From Natronomonas halophila (GTDB lineage: Archaea > Halobacteriota > Halobacteria > Halobacteriales > Haloarculaceae): a stretch of 64,000 bases of DNA. The stretch is from NCBI RefSeq assembly GCF_013391085.1, contig NZ_CP058334.1:186001-250000 (forward strand). The letters run 5' to 3'. The notes beneath the pieces are model-generated. The model was not told the origin of the DNA, ran no database searches, and saw only the letters and a program-made list of their open reading frames with translations. Each line of letters starts with the position of its first letter. The first letter of the stretch is position 1. The position numbers were made by a program, and so were the translations under genes. Below are positions 43,205-52,844 of this stretch, piece by piece.

Positions 43205-44228
43205 GGAACAGGCTGCGGAACCGGAGCCGGACGACCCCGTAGCCTACTTCCTGCAGGACATGACCTTCCACGGACGAAGCGAGCGTACCCGCGAGGCCTA
43301 CGAGCGTGTCCTGCGGGGCTTCGAATCCTTCGTCGTCGGCCAACGCGGCACCTCGCTTCCGGACGCCACCCAGCGGGAGTGTATGGCCTGGGTTCACTCC
43401 CTGCGGGGGGACCACGCGTCGAGTACGGTCGCCTCCTATGCCTCCTACGTCCACCGGTTTTACGCCTATATGACCCAGGTCGGGACCTTCGAATCGAACC
43501 CGATGGCGCTGGTGACCGAGGAGATGGACGAATCCATCGATACAGACCCCGCACGCCGGGAAATCTCGGTCGAGGAGATGCGGGCGTTCGTCGCCGCCAT
43601 CTCCCATCCCTTGGAGCGGGCACTCGTCGGGACGCTGCTAAAGACCGGGATGCGTGTCGGCGAATGCTGTAACCTCGACTTACGAGACGTCTACCTCAAT
43701 GATTCGGAGGTTCAGGCAGCCTACGACGTCGACCCGCGAGCGGCGCTCGACGGCCGGCCGAATTCGATTTACGTCGCCAGCGAGCCGGCCCGCGGCGAGG
43801 TGTACAACGGCGAAGAACGAACAGCGTCGAACAAGCGCAAACGTGACACCGTGATTCCCATCGATTCGGAGCTGAAACGCCTGCTGAAGGCGTGGCTGGC
43901 GATTCGGCCGGATACCGCATCCCCGGCACTGTTCTGCTCGACGAGCGAATGGGGCACCCGAACGACGCCTTCGATGGTGCGTTCGACCGTCGCCGAACGG
44001 GCCGGTGAGCGCGGTTGGTATCGCGAGGGCGGCGATGCCGAGGAGAACGTTACTCCCCACTACTTCCGGCATTTCTTCACCACGCATCTCCGGGACAGAA
44101 CCGGGGACAGGGGCATCGTCAAGTACCTTCGCGGCGACGTCGCCAGCGACATCATCGATACCTACACCCACAACTGGGGCGACAGGGTCCGCGACGTCTA
44201 CGAGACGAACATCTACAGTCTCCTCTGA
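43194..44228 (+). CDS. XerC/D-like tyrosine recombinase
   Basis: A 344-residue integrase. It has an N-terminal SAM-like DNA-binding domain (residues 10-110), then the catalytic domain: Arg I in GMRVGECCNL, Lys in SNKRKRDTVI, HxxR in PHYFRHFFTTHL, then Asp-Thr-Tyr-Thr-His in IDTYTHNWGDRVRDVY with the nucleophile tyrosine. It could resolve chromosome dimers or integrate/excise an element. Its tight pairing with the DUF5805 gene (ATG inside the last codons) suggests the two act together. No tRNA target is adjacent. Confidence 0.9.
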   Translation: MVVEEQAAEPEPDDPVAYFLQDMTFHGRSERTREAYERVLRGFESFVVGQRGTSLPDATQRECMAWVHSLRGDHASSTVASYASYVHRFYAYMTQVGTFESNPMALVTEEMDESIDTDPARREISVEEMRAFVAAISHPLERALVGTLLKTGMRVGECCNLDLRDVYLNDSEVQAAYDVDPRAALDGRPNSIYVASEPARGEVYNGEERTASNKRKRDTVIPIDSELKRLLKAWLAIRPDTASPALFCSTSEWGTRTTPSMVRSTVAERAGERGWYREGGDAEENVTPHYFRHFFTTHLRDRTGDRGIVKYLRGDVASDIIDTYTHNWGDRVRDVYETNIYSLL

Positions 44229-44485
44229 CACTGGATAGAGGGTCGAAATCCCGTATTTCCCGCATCTCTCCCAATTTTGTTGTATCTATTAGGACAATAT
44301 TCTGTCGCATACTCACGTTATAAACTGTATGGTGCTATATAGAATTGAATTTCAGTGGCCACACGAGAGAATGTCCAAAATACAACAGAGGGAGCCGCTA
44401 CCATCGGATATCCGAACCGTGCACCGCCACCGGCTTCGACGCACCAAAAGTTAACATCGGTTCGACTACCGTCTCCGGATGACGA
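44229..44485. other. AT-rich non-coding gap after the recombinase
   Basis: No gene seen. The stretch from about 44240 to 44370 is AT-rich with short repeats, and a GC-richer part precedes the next ATG. I find no clear attachment core, hairpin terminator or TATA at a standard distance, except the weak CCAAAAGTTAAC about 35 nt before the pentapeptide gene. Confidence 0.5.
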
Positions 44486-46561
44486 ATGGCCGCCGAAACC
44501 CAGTCGTGTTCGTTTTCGCTCGACCCGGATGCCGCAGATTACGACCATCCAGCCGGTGAACTACCCGATGGGGATATCGAGGACGGCGAGTGGACCTGTC
44601 CCCACGAATCGCTCGACGGCTCCGACCGGTGTCTCATCCATCTCGACCCCGGGGAACGGCCGGCAGATATCGACGAGACAGCCTGGTTTCTGAACGCCAT
44701 CGAGGCGAGCGAACGGCAGGACAACCAGCGTACCACACGTCATCGAAAGCAGTTCATCGGCGGGCGGTTTCGGAACCTCGACCTGGGGTCGACGGTCATC
44801 GACGGGACCGATAACTACCCGCTGGATTTCAGATACGCCCACATCGGGACTCTCGATTGCTCCGACGTGACGATTACCCACGATATCGACCTCGGCCTCG
44901 CGCGGGTGAGCGGCACCGTCTCGATGGATGGCAAATACGAGGAGATTCGCGGTGTCGGTGGGCAGTTCAACGACGTGGTTCTGGACGGCGTGGAGGTTGA
45001 AACGGTTGATTTCCGGGATGCCTGTATCGATACCGTCTCCATCGAAAGCGGCACGGTCGAGCGCTGTGATTTCCGACATGCCGCCGTCCGGGATTTCGAC
45101 GGGGGCGAAGCGACCTTCGATCGCGTGAACTTCGATTTCGCCACGGTCGGTGCGTTGGCCTGTCCGTTCGCGGAGTTCGGAATGGTCGATTTCGACAGCG
45201 CGACGTTCGAACTCGCGGACTTCTACTTCGCCGAGTTCGGGCAGGCGGATTTCCGCGGCATCGCCATGGACGAAGCCGTGTTCAAGGGCGTCGACATGGA
45301 TGGCGGCTATTTCAACGAGAGCAGTTTCGGCATCTCGAACTGGATCGGCTTCGATACGGGCAACGCCTACTTCAACGGGAGTACCTTCGACGAAGTCTCC
45401 TTCAGAGGGTGTGGCCTCGGCTCCGCGTCCTTCCCGGATTGCCATTTCGGCTGGGCGAACTTCCAGGAAGGCGAACTCGGTGACGCCGACTTCAGCAAAT
45501 CGACGCTCGAACAGGTCTCGTTCCGCGGCGCGACGTTCGAGGGAATGGCTGATTTCCGGGATATCGACGTGGCCGGCGCATTGAACTGCCGAGATACGGT
45601 CTTCGAGGACCTCCGTATCCGTCCGGACTGTCGGCGACCGCCCGGTGACGCGCTAATCGCTCTGGACAGGAGCGAGATACCCGACGGAGTCCTCGAACAA
45701 CCGGATAGCGGCCGGGCGATCTACGACCTTCGAGACGCGGTGGTCGGTGATATTGCCTTCGAGAACGGCACGCGCGACGACCCACTTATCGACAAGATTC
45801 GGTTTCTCCGGACGGAGTTCGACGGCTTCGATTTTCGGGATAGCGACGACCTCGACCTCAAGCCCAGCGCCTACGCCATCCATCGGATGTTCGACGGCGC
45901 GGAGACTCTTGCCTCCCGGCTGCTTCGCTACGGGCTCGTTCTGACAGAAATCCGAACCCGAGAGGAAGCGCCGATGCCATCCGAACGAACTAACGACGAC
46001 GGTTTGCGCGCTCGCGCATGGGATGCCACCGACCCCCACGGCAAATCCTCGGCCGCGCGACCGGTCTACTCCGAAATTCCGCCCGGCGACCTGGAGACGA
46101 CCTACCTCTTGGCCAAGAACGGCGCGAACGCGCGCAACGACAACGAACCGGCCTCACAGTTCTTCATCCGCGAGATGCGACAGCGTCGGTACCAACACGC
46201 TGGCCTGTTTGCGGATGCGGACACGCTGGGTGGACGGGTCAGACACGCAACGAACTGGATCCAGAACGGAACCCTCGGGATGACATCCGGGTACGGGGAG
46301 CGTCCGGGGCGCGTCATCTACACCTCCGCGGCGATAATCTCGGTGTTTACCGGGATTTACTATGCACTCGCGCCGAATCTCTATCCGTCCGCTGCGGATT
46401 ACGCCATCCTGAGTATCGGTTCCTTCGTGACCCTCGTCGTCGGGCGCGCTGCGGAGATTCCCGTCACGTCCCTGAACCTCCTGAGCCAGATCGAGGCGTT
46501 CCTCGGCGCGTTCCTCATCGCGCTGTTCGTCTTCACGCTCACGCGATCCATACACCGTTAA
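44486..46561 (+). CDS. Pentapeptide-repeat protein with C-terminal two-helix channel-like domain
   Basis: A 691-residue protein. Residues 1-55 contain a possible zinc site, TCPHESLDGSDRCLIH (C38, H40, C49, H52). Residues 90-400 are irregular pentapeptide-like repeats (A/S/T-D/N-F pattern, as in ADFRGIAMD, AYFNGSTFD, ANFQEGELG), a right-handed beta helix. An alpha region follows, then a membrane module of two helices (YTSAAIISVFTGIYYAL; LLSQIEAFLGAFLIALFVF) flanking a pore-loop-like segment. The potassium filter TVGYG is replaced (SIGSFVTLVVG), so K selectivity is doubtful. Function unknown; context suggests an accessory gene. Confidence 0.78.
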   Translation: MAAETQSCSFSLDPDAADYDHPAGELPDGDIEDGEWTCPHESLDGSDRCLIHLDPGERPADIDETAWFLNAIEASERQDNQRTTRHRKQFIGGRFRNLDLGSTVIDGTDNYPLDFRYAHIGTLDCSDVTITHDIDLGLARVSGTVSMDGKYEEIRGVGGQFNDVVLDGVEVETVDFRDACIDTVSIESGTVERCDFRHAAVRDFDGGEATFDRVNFDFATVGALACPFAEFGMVDFDSATFELADFYFAEFGQADFRGIAMDEAVFKGVDMDGGYFNESSFGISNWIGFDTGNAYFNGSTFDEVSFRGCGLGSASFPDCHFGWANFQEGELGDADFSKSTLEQVSFRGATFEGMADFRDIDVAGALNCRDTVFEDLRIRPDCRRPPGDALIALDRSEIPDGVLEQPDSGRAIYDLRDAVVGDIAFENGTRDDPLIDKIRFLRTEFDGFDFRDSDDLDLKPSAYAIHRMFDGAETLASRLLRYGLVLTEIRTREEAPMPSERTNDDGLRARAWDATDPHGKSSAARPVYSEIPPGDLETTYLLAKNGANARNDNEPASQFFIREMRQRRYQHAGLFADADTLGGRVRHATNWIQNGTLGMTSGYGERPGRVIYTSAAIISVFTGIYYALAPNLYPSAADYAILSIGSFVTLVVGRAAEIPVTSLNLLSQIEAFLGAFLIALFVFTLTRSIHR

Positions 46562-46623
46562 TTGCTATATTTAATACGCCCCGACGCGGGGTGTTTTTGA
46601 CCGATGGCCCGCATCCAGTAGGC

Positions 46624-46872
46624 ATGCCGAAGGATACCCGCGAGTTGCCACGGCAACTGGAAGCCGCCTTCGAGGATTTGCAGTACCCCATCGAGGACGA
46701 AGCGGATTTCGCCGCGGTGTTTCCCGACTGGGCGAGTCGGCGCGTCGAAACCGACGACGTGTCGCTGTCGCCGAGCGAACTGTATCGAGCGCTCCCGGAC
46801 GACGAGTTCCCGTACGAAACGGCCGACGAACTGATAGCCGCGCTGTTGTCCGAACTCGATTACGAGGCGTAA
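46624..46872 (+). CDS. MTH865-family-like small protein
   Basis: An 82-residue acidic protein beginning MPKDTRELPRQLEAAFEDLQYPIEDEADF and ending PYETADELIAALLSELDYEA. Pattern and length resemble the MTH865 family (helical, EF-hand-like fold, unknown function) rather than a ribosomal or DNA-binding protein. A TATA TATATTTAATAC lies about 50 nt upstream, then a CCCCG-ACG-CGGGG hairpin. It meets the Hrq1-like gene tail-to-tail with no gap. Confidence 0.68.
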   Translation: MPKDTRELPRQLEAAFEDLQYPIEDEADFAAVFPDWASRRVETDDVSLSPSELYRALPDDEFPYETADELIAALLSELDYEA

Positions 46873-49200
46873 CTACGCCTCATCCAGCAGGCCGTTCAGT
46901 AACGTTTTGGCGAGGCCCTTATCGAGCGGGTCGTTGGCGTTGCCGCAATGTGGCGACTGGACACAGCCCGGACAGCCGTCCTCACAGGGACAGGAGGCGA
47001 GCATATCTCGGGTCGTTTCCATCAGCCCCTCGATATCCTCGTATCCGGTCCGAGCCAAGGCGACACCGCCCGGATAGCCGTCGTAGATGAAAATCGTCGC
47101 GGCGCCGGTGTGTGGATGCAGCGGCGTCGAGAGCCCGCCGACGTCTCGCCGGTCACAGAGCACCGTCGTCGGGAACATCGAAATCATGGCGTGCTCGGCG
47201 GCGTGAATCCCGCCGGGAAGGTCGCCGCCTGCTTGTAGCGCCTCCTCCATATCGGGCGGCAGCGCGAAGTAGAGCGCCCGCGTCCGGAGGCTGGTTTCGG
47301 GCAGGTCCAGTTCCTCGCTGCCCATCGGCTGACCGCTGGAGGAATCGAACCGCTGGAAGCCGGTAATCTGCTTGCGCATCTCGACTTCGGCGAACCGGAC
47401 GGTTACGTCCCCACGGGTATCGAGCGGTTGTGCGGTGAGGTCCTCCTCGACGGTGATGGTCTTGTCGTGGAGCACCCGGGTGAAGTAGTCGGCCCACGTC
47501 GTCTGGAGTTGGGCGACGTCGTGGGTCAAATCCAACTCGGTCACCTCGTAGGTTCGGCCCTGATGGTGATAGATGGCGCCGGGATGGGCGTCCCGAAGCG
47601 CGTCGTCGAAGGAGAGTTTCGCGATAGTGTCGCCGTTCGGGCCTCGCAGTTGGATTTCCCGGTCGTCGACGGTCCGCAGGCTCATGTCGTACTGTGGCTG
47701 TGGGCCGTCGTTGAGCCAGCGAACGCCCTCGCTCGTCTCCCGACGCGAGAGCAATCCGTCGTCGGTCAGGTCGCCGACCACCTCAGGGAAACGGTCGCCG
47801 AAATAGCGGTCGTCCTCCGGCCGGAGCCACGACTCGTCGGCGGCCGACCGGACGTGCGGCGGCATGAGCCGGTCGTTTTCGGGGTTCGTGACCGCCTTCT
47901 CCGGACTGCCCTCGAAGAACGCCTCCGGATTGGACATCAGGTACTGGTCGAGTTGGTCCTCGCCGGCGACCATCGCGACAAGCGAGGGGTCGGTGCCACG
48001 ACCCGCACGCCCGGCCTGCTGGAAGGCGGCCATCCGGGTGCCGGGATACCCGTCCAGTATCACTGCGTCGAGGCCGCCGATATCCACGCCCAACTCAAGG
48101 GCGTTCGTACTCCAGACGCCGCGGACGTCGCCGGACTGCAGGCCCGCCTCGATTTCCCGCCGACGGTCGTCGGTCAGTGCGGCCTGATAGGCCTCGATAT
48201 TCCGCGCGAGGTCGGCCTCGCCGCGGTCCCGGAGCGTGCTGGCGCTCTTGGAGGCGTACCGTTCGGCCGTCTGTCGCGCGCTCGTGAAGACGAGCGTCTG
48301 GTAGCCCCTCGAAACGAGGTCACAGAACAGCCGCTCGGTTTCGGTGTGGCTGGAGCGTCGGCGGCCGCCGCCGGCCTCGTCGCTGCCCCAGCCTCCCTCG
48401 TCGTACTCCGGCGGGTTCCACAGCAACCAGTGGGTCGGCCCCGTCGCGCTGTCGTCGGTATCCACCAGTCGGATGCCGTCGGGGTCACGGCCCGTCACCG
48501 TCGCGGCGTGCTCGACGGGATTGCCGATGGTCGCCGAACAGCAGACGAAGTCGGGGTCGGCGCCGAACTCCTCGCAGAGGCGTCGAAGCCGCCGGAAGAC
48601 CAGCGAAACGTGGCTGCCGAAGACACCGCGGTACTCATGGACCTCGTCGACGACGACGGTTTCCAGCCGCTCGAAGAACCACTTCCAGAGCCGACGGGCA
48701 TGCGGGAGGAGGCCGTAATGCAGCATATCGGGCGTACACAGCAGCACGGTCGGTTGACGCTCGCGAACGGCCTCCTTCTCGCTTCGGGACTGCCGGCCGG
48801 TGTACTGGTCGACGGTGACGCCGCTGCCGAAACCGAGGCCGTCGGCGAGGGTCGACAGCGTCTCGGTCTGGTCGTTGATGAGAGCCACCTGCGGGGCGAG
48901 ATACAGCGTCGTCGCGCGGCCGTCCATCGCCCGCTCGAAGGCGGGGACGGTGTAGGCGAGGCTCTTGCCGCTGGCCGTCTCGGTGGCGATGACGGCATCG
49001 TCGCCGTCACGGACGGCTTCGATTGCCTGTGCCTGATGGCGATAGAGGCGGTCGATGCCGCGGTCTTCGAGGGCGCTTGCGAGGCGGCTATCGAGGTCGA
49101 TATCGGCGAATCGAGGGTCGCTCCCGGGAAGCACTTCGTGGGCGCGAATCTGGTCCTCGTAGTAGGGGCGGTCCCGAAGCCACGCGACGGTTTCGTCCAC
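46873..49200 (-). CDS. Hrq1/YprA-like DEAD-box helicase with MZB domain
   Basis: A 775-residue SF2 helicase: motif I ATETASGKS, DEVHEYRG (II), SAT (III), QQAGRAGRG (VI). The C-terminal third has the MZB/DUF1998 region, ending in cysteine ligands CPCEDGCPGCVQSPHCG. Related proteins (MrfA, Hrq1) unwind damaged DNA and repair crosslinks. No nuclease is adjacent. The ATG at 49200 is preferred; the frame upstream is not coding-like. Confidence 0.9.
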   Translation of the reverse strand: MDETVAWLRDRPYYEDQIRAHEVLPGSDPRFADIDLDSRLASALEDRGIDRLYRHQAQAIEAVRDGDDAVIATETASGKSLAYTVPAFERAMDGRATTLYLAPQVALINDQTETLSTLADGLGFGSGVTVDQYTGRQSRSEKEAVRERQPTVLLCTPDMLHYGLLPHARRLWKWFFERLETVVVDEVHEYRGVFGSHVSLVFRRLRRLCEEFGADPDFVCCSATIGNPVEHAATVTGRDPDGIRLVDTDDSATGPTHWLLWNPPEYDEGGWGSDEAGGGRRRSSHTETERLFCDLVSRGYQTLVFTSARQTAERYASKSASTLRDRGEADLARNIEAYQAALTDDRRREIEAGLQSGDVRGVWSTNALELGVDIGGLDAVILDGYPGTRMAAFQQAGRAGRGTDPSLVAMVAGEDQLDQYLMSNPEAFFEGSPEKAVTNPENDRLMPPHVRSAADESWLRPEDDRYFGDRFPEVVGDLTDDGLLSRRETSEGVRWLNDGPQPQYDMSLRTVDDREIQLRGPNGDTIAKLSFDDALRDAHPGAIYHHQGRTYEVTELDLTHDVAQLQTTWADYFTRVLHDKTITVEEDLTAQPLDTRGDVTVRFAEVEMRKQITGFQRFDSSSGQPMGSEELDLPETSLRTRALYFALPPDMEEALQAGGDLPGGIHAAEHAMISMFPTTVLCDRRDVGGLSTPLHPHTGAATIFIYDGYPGGVALARTGYEDIEGLMETTRDMLASCPCEDGCPGCVQSPHCGNANDPLDKGLAKTLLNGLLDEA

Positions 49201-49335
49201 GGGCGTTGTAGCGGCCGGCCAGTCCTAACGGTTCCGCCTGCGGCGCGTTCTTCGCCGACATAAACCGTCCCGTCTAATGAAGGGCCGGACTGACGTGGCA
49301 AAGCGCTATTGGGACTTCTCATACTGGGGTTCGAC

Positions 49336-49998
49336 ATGCGTTACGTCGAGTTACAGATACGGCCCGAAGGACGGCGGTGGTTCCATCCGGTCGACGAACA
49401 CATCGCCAAGGACCCGGACCTTCGCCACGGGCCGATTCACAACTACAACCTTCTCGACGACGGAACGGTCGTCCTCCTCTATGAAATCTACGGGCCGAAG
49501 GACCGCATCGACGAACTGCTCGAAACACACGGCACGGGCCTGAAACGCGACACCACGAAAGTCTCGGAGAACACCCTCGTGTGGGCCCACCTTGACCCCA
49601 GCGAGGTGGTCGGCGACCTGTTCGAACTCACGAACCACTACAGCATCGTCGTCGATACGCCCATCCGGTTTACCGACAACCACAGGCTCGATATCGTCAT
49701 CGTCGGCGACCCCGCCGTCATCCGCGAGATGTTCGAGGACGCCCCCGAGAACGCACAGGTGACAGTCGAGAAGACCGGCGATTACCAGCCGAAAACCGAG
49801 CGGCTCTTTACGGACCTGACCGCCCGCCAGCAGGAGGTCCTCATCGCCGCGCTACGGGCCGGCTACTACGACGACCCGCGCAACGCGACCTACGACGACA
49901 TCGCTGAGATGGTCGGCTGTAGCGCCACGACGGTCGGCGAACACCTCCGGAAAATCGAGCGGCGCATCATCCGGGAGATCGCGCCCGTAAGCACGTGA
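49336..49998 (+). CDS. Bat-type HTH_10 transcriptional regulator
   Basis: A 220-residue protein. The N-terminal 150 residues are a sensor-like domain; the C-terminal 55 residues are the HTH_10 of bacterioopsin-activator relatives: LTARQQEVLIAALRAGYYDDPRNATYDDIAEMVG...VGEHLRKIERRIIREI. Such proteins are numerous in haloarchaea and control light, oxygen or metabolic responses. ATG 49336 (MRYVELQIRPE) is chosen over an earlier in-frame ATG at 49309. Targets unknown. Confidence 0.88.
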   Translation: MRYVELQIRPEGRRWFHPVDEHIAKDPDLRHGPIHNYNLLDDGTVVLLYEIYGPKDRIDELLETHGTGLKRDTTKVSENTLVWAHLDPSEVVGDLFELTNHYSIVVDTPIRFTDNHRLDIVIVGDPAVIREMFEDAPENAQVTVEKTGDYQPKTERLFTDLTARQQEVLIAALRAGYYDDPRNATYDDIAEMVGCSATTVGEHLRKIERRIIREIAPVST

Positions 49999-50202
49999 GT
50001 GCTGACGGGGAGGGGATGCATGTGGCGGTTCGTACAGCACTCGTGTTCCAGACCGGTTGCTGTACGCGGGGGATATGTCGGGTATCCCGCGGTCGAAACC
50101 GGGTGACCTCTCGAAATCGGGAGAGTTTATCGGGCCATTCGTCACGAGACAAAGCATGTAATGGCCCCAACTTGTTTACGGACCTGAGGACTACCAACCG
50201 CA

Positions 50203-52392
50203 ATGAGTGTAGCGCCGATACGGGTTCTCTGCGTCGACGCCGACGCCGGTTTTGCCGATATGACTGCGGCCTCCCTCGAACGCGACGACCACTTCACCGT
50301 TCTCACGGAAACGGATGTTGACGGCGGCCTTGCTCGCCTGGACGAGGAACCCATCGATTGCATCGTTAGTGACTACGAAATGCCCACCATGGACGGTCTC
50401 GGCTTTCTCAGGGCCGTTCGTGAGACCAGACCCGAACTTCCATTCATTCTCTTTACTGCCAGAGGCTCCGAAGACGTCGCAGAAAAAGCCATCAGAGCCG
50501 GCGTCTCCTCGTACATTCAGAAGGAAGGCGAAAAGAGCAACTTCACCGTGCTGGCCAACCGTATCGAAAACACGGTCAGCCAATACCGCGCACAACAACG
50601 AGCCAGCCAACTGGAACGGAAATACGAGTTGGTCGCCCAAACAGCAACCGACGCCTTCTGGACGGTTGACCCACAATCGAACTCGGTTACGCTCAGCGAC
50701 GGCATCGAACAGTTCGGATACGCCCCCGATACGGACCTCGACAGGGAGTGGTTTTTCGAGCGGATACATCCCGATGACCGTGACCGGATTCGCCAACACG
50801 ACGACAAACTCTTCCAGCGGGATAAAGCGGCCTTCGATGAACTGACCGACGACCGCGGTCAATATTCGGTCGAGTACCGGTTCCAACGGGAGGACGGGAC
50901 CTTCGCCGAGTGTCGCGAGCGTGGAACGCTCCTCTTCGAAGACGACGACCCGGTACTGATGGTCGGGACGATGGCCGACATTACCGACCGGAAGGACAGA
51001 AAGGAACAGTTGCAGCATTATCGAACCCTGACACAGACGGCCTCAGACGCCGTTGTCAGAATGGACACGGAGAGTATAATCCAAGACGTCAACCCGGCAG
51101 TCTCGGGGATATTCGGTTATAGTCCCGACGAGCTGATCGGTGAATCCATCACGAAGGTCATGTCGGATGACATGGCCGAAGACCACCTTCGAGGCTTGCA
51201 ACGCTATCTCCGAGATGGCGAGCGCAGCCTCGATTGGGAGTATATCGAACTGACCGGCGTTCACGCCGATGGCACCGAGGTACCCGTCACGATTTCGTTT
51301 GGCGAATACGAACACGGCGGTGACCACTACTTCACTGGCATTATTCGGGACATAACCGAGCGTAAAGCGCGTGAGCAGAAACTCAGGGAAACCGCCCACC
51401 GCCTCGAGGCGATTCTGCAAACAGTTCCCTCCGGTGTCTTCATGTGGGACCTCGATGGCGAAATTTTGCTCTTGAACGAGTTTGCCCGCAAGATAGCTGG
51501 GCTGGAGGGTTCGGATGAGATGGTGGAGGGCCGACCCATGACGGGGGTTTTCCCGGAACCGCTCGCCGACCAGGCACACGAAACCCAGCAGCGAGTACTC
51601 GACGCGGAAGGTGTCATCGAGGTTGAGGAGGAGGCCTCCGTTGCGGGTGACACCCGGACGTATAAGACACTCAGCGGGCCAGTCTACGACGACGAAGGCG
51701 AAATCAAAGCGACCTGCGGAATCGCCACGGACATCACCGATCAGAAGCGACGCCAGCAGGACCTCGAACGGGAGACCGAGCGGCTCGAACGGTTCGCCAG
51801 CGTTCTCTCACATGACCTCCGGAGTCCGGTCAGCGTCGCACAGGGGTATCTCGAACTGGCACAACAAGAGTACGACTGTGCCGACCTCGACAAGGTAGAG
51901 GAGGCGCTGCATCGCACCGACTCGATTATCGATGACGTACTGACACTGGCCCGTGAGGGAGACAGGGTAACGAACACGACGACAGTATCAGTACAGGACG
52001 TCGCTGTCGAAGCGTGGAATTCTGTCGAGCATAGCGCAGCGACGCTCGATATGGCGGATTCACCGTCGGTTCAGTGCGACCGTCAACGGGTACAGCGGCT
52101 CTTCGAGAACCTGTTCCGAAACGCCATCGAACACGGAGAGAGTGACGTGACTATCCGCGTGGGAGCGTTGGCCGAGGGTGATGGGTTCTATGTCGAGGAC
52201 GATGGGCCGGGACTGCCAGACACGGACAGTGACCGGTTGTTCGAGTGGGGATATTCGGCCGATGATGGAACCGGGTTCGGGTTAGCCATCGTCGAACAGA
52301 TCGTCGAGGCCCACGGGTGGACGATTGCAGCGGCCAATCGGGGCTCCGGCGGTGCGCGTTTCGAGATAGAACTGGGCCAAACCAGTCGATAA
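50203..52392 (+). CDS. Receiver-PAS histidine kinase
   Basis: A 729-residue signalling protein. Residues 1-125 are a receiver domain with the phospho-acceptor in SDYEMPTMDG (D57) and a KEGEK-type lysine. Three PAS domains follow (about 135-255, 265-375 and 390-505), then HisKA with RFASVLSHDLRSP (phospho-His) and HATPase (NLFRNAIEH; DDGPGLP; GTGFGLAIV). No membrane helices: a soluble sensor, perhaps of redox or light. Haloarchaeal kinases of this kind pass phosphate to receivers, not always to DNA-binding regulators. The adjacent HalOD1 protein may be its output. Confidence 0.91.
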   Translation: MSVAPIRVLCVDADAGFADMTAASLERDDHFTVLTETDVDGGLARLDEEPIDCIVSDYEMPTMDGLGFLRAVRETRPELPFILFTARGSEDVAEKAIRAGVSSYIQKEGEKSNFTVLANRIENTVSQYRAQQRASQLERKYELVAQTATDAFWTVDPQSNSVTLSDGIEQFGYAPDTDLDREWFFERIHPDDRDRIRQHDDKLFQRDKAAFDELTDDRGQYSVEYRFQREDGTFAECRERGTLLFEDDDPVLMVGTMADITDRKDRKEQLQHYRTLTQTASDAVVRMDTESIIQDVNPAVSGIFGYSPDELIGESITKVMSDDMAEDHLRGLQRYLRDGERSLDWEYIELTGVHADGTEVPVTISFGEYEHGGDHYFTGIIRDITERKAREQKLRETAHRLEAILQTVPSGVFMWDLDGEILLLNEFARKIAGLEGSDEMVEGRPMTGVFPEPLADQAHETQQRVLDAEGVIEVEEEASVAGDTRTYKTLSGPVYDDEGEIKATCGIATDITDQKRRQQDLERETERLERFASVLSHDLRSPVSVAQGYLELAQQEYDCADLDKVEEALHRTDSIIDDVLTLAREGDRVTNTTTVSVQDVAVEAWNSVEHSAATLDMADSPSVQCDRQRVQRLFENLFRNAIEHGESDVTIRVGALAEGDGFYVEDDGPGLPDTDSDRLFEWGYSADDGTGFGLAIVEQIVEAHGWTIAAANRGSGGARFEIELGQTSR

Positions 52393-52429
52393 AGGAGCCA
52401 GCTAACCGGCCGCCTTACCACCAAGAGCG

Positions 52430-52660
52430 TCAGGCGAACGTTCGTTTCTGTGTACCGTCTACGATGATAGCGCCGTCCCCTTCGATTTGTACGGCATGGT
52501 TCGGGAGTTCGAACTGGAGAACCCATGAATCGTCCTCATGGTCGTCCAAACGCCGGATAGCCTCCGTAGAGATCTGGTCTTCGAGGACGATTTCCAACTC
52601 CTCCGGCTCCTTGTCTTTCGCGTCCGCAACCGCCGCAGTAAGTTCAGGTAGAAGCGTCAC
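52430..52660 (-). CDS. HalOD1-like output-domain protein
   Basis: A 76-residue protein (from GTG 52660) with the C-terminal half of the HalOD1 pattern: ISTEAIRRLDDHEDD, VLQFELPNHAVQIEGDGAIIV. An AAGGAG sequence immediately precedes the GTG, and the residues from an ATG 34 codons upstream look like translated intergenic DNA, so the short form is preferred. It ends 37 nt from the convergent kinase gene, suggesting a linked signal path. Confidence 0.65.
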   Translation of the reverse strand: MTLLPELTAAVADAKDKEPEELEIVLEDQISTEAIRRLDDHEDDSWVLQFELPNHAVQIEGDGAIIVDGTQKRTFA

Positions 52661-52844
52661 TCCTTGCTTATCAATACGCTCCGAGCGGCAAGTTAGTTTT
52701 GATAGATATCCGTATTTACCGCGATGCCAGCGAAGCCAAGACGAGGGAGTAGACGGAGGCATCTATCGGAGCATCGGTCACTCGGTACGCAACTCCGACC
52801 GTGTCGATTCATCAGCCCCGCCTATCCGAACCCCCGACCGATAA

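Noticed and set aside
46624-46872. DUF5789 assignment of the 82-residue protein
   Set aside because: Considered first, but length and the PYETADELIAALL pattern fit MTH865-like proteins better.
47428-49263. 611-residue plus frame opposite the Hrq1-like helicase
   Set aside because: No helicase or other motifs; it is the antisense of a convincing gene.
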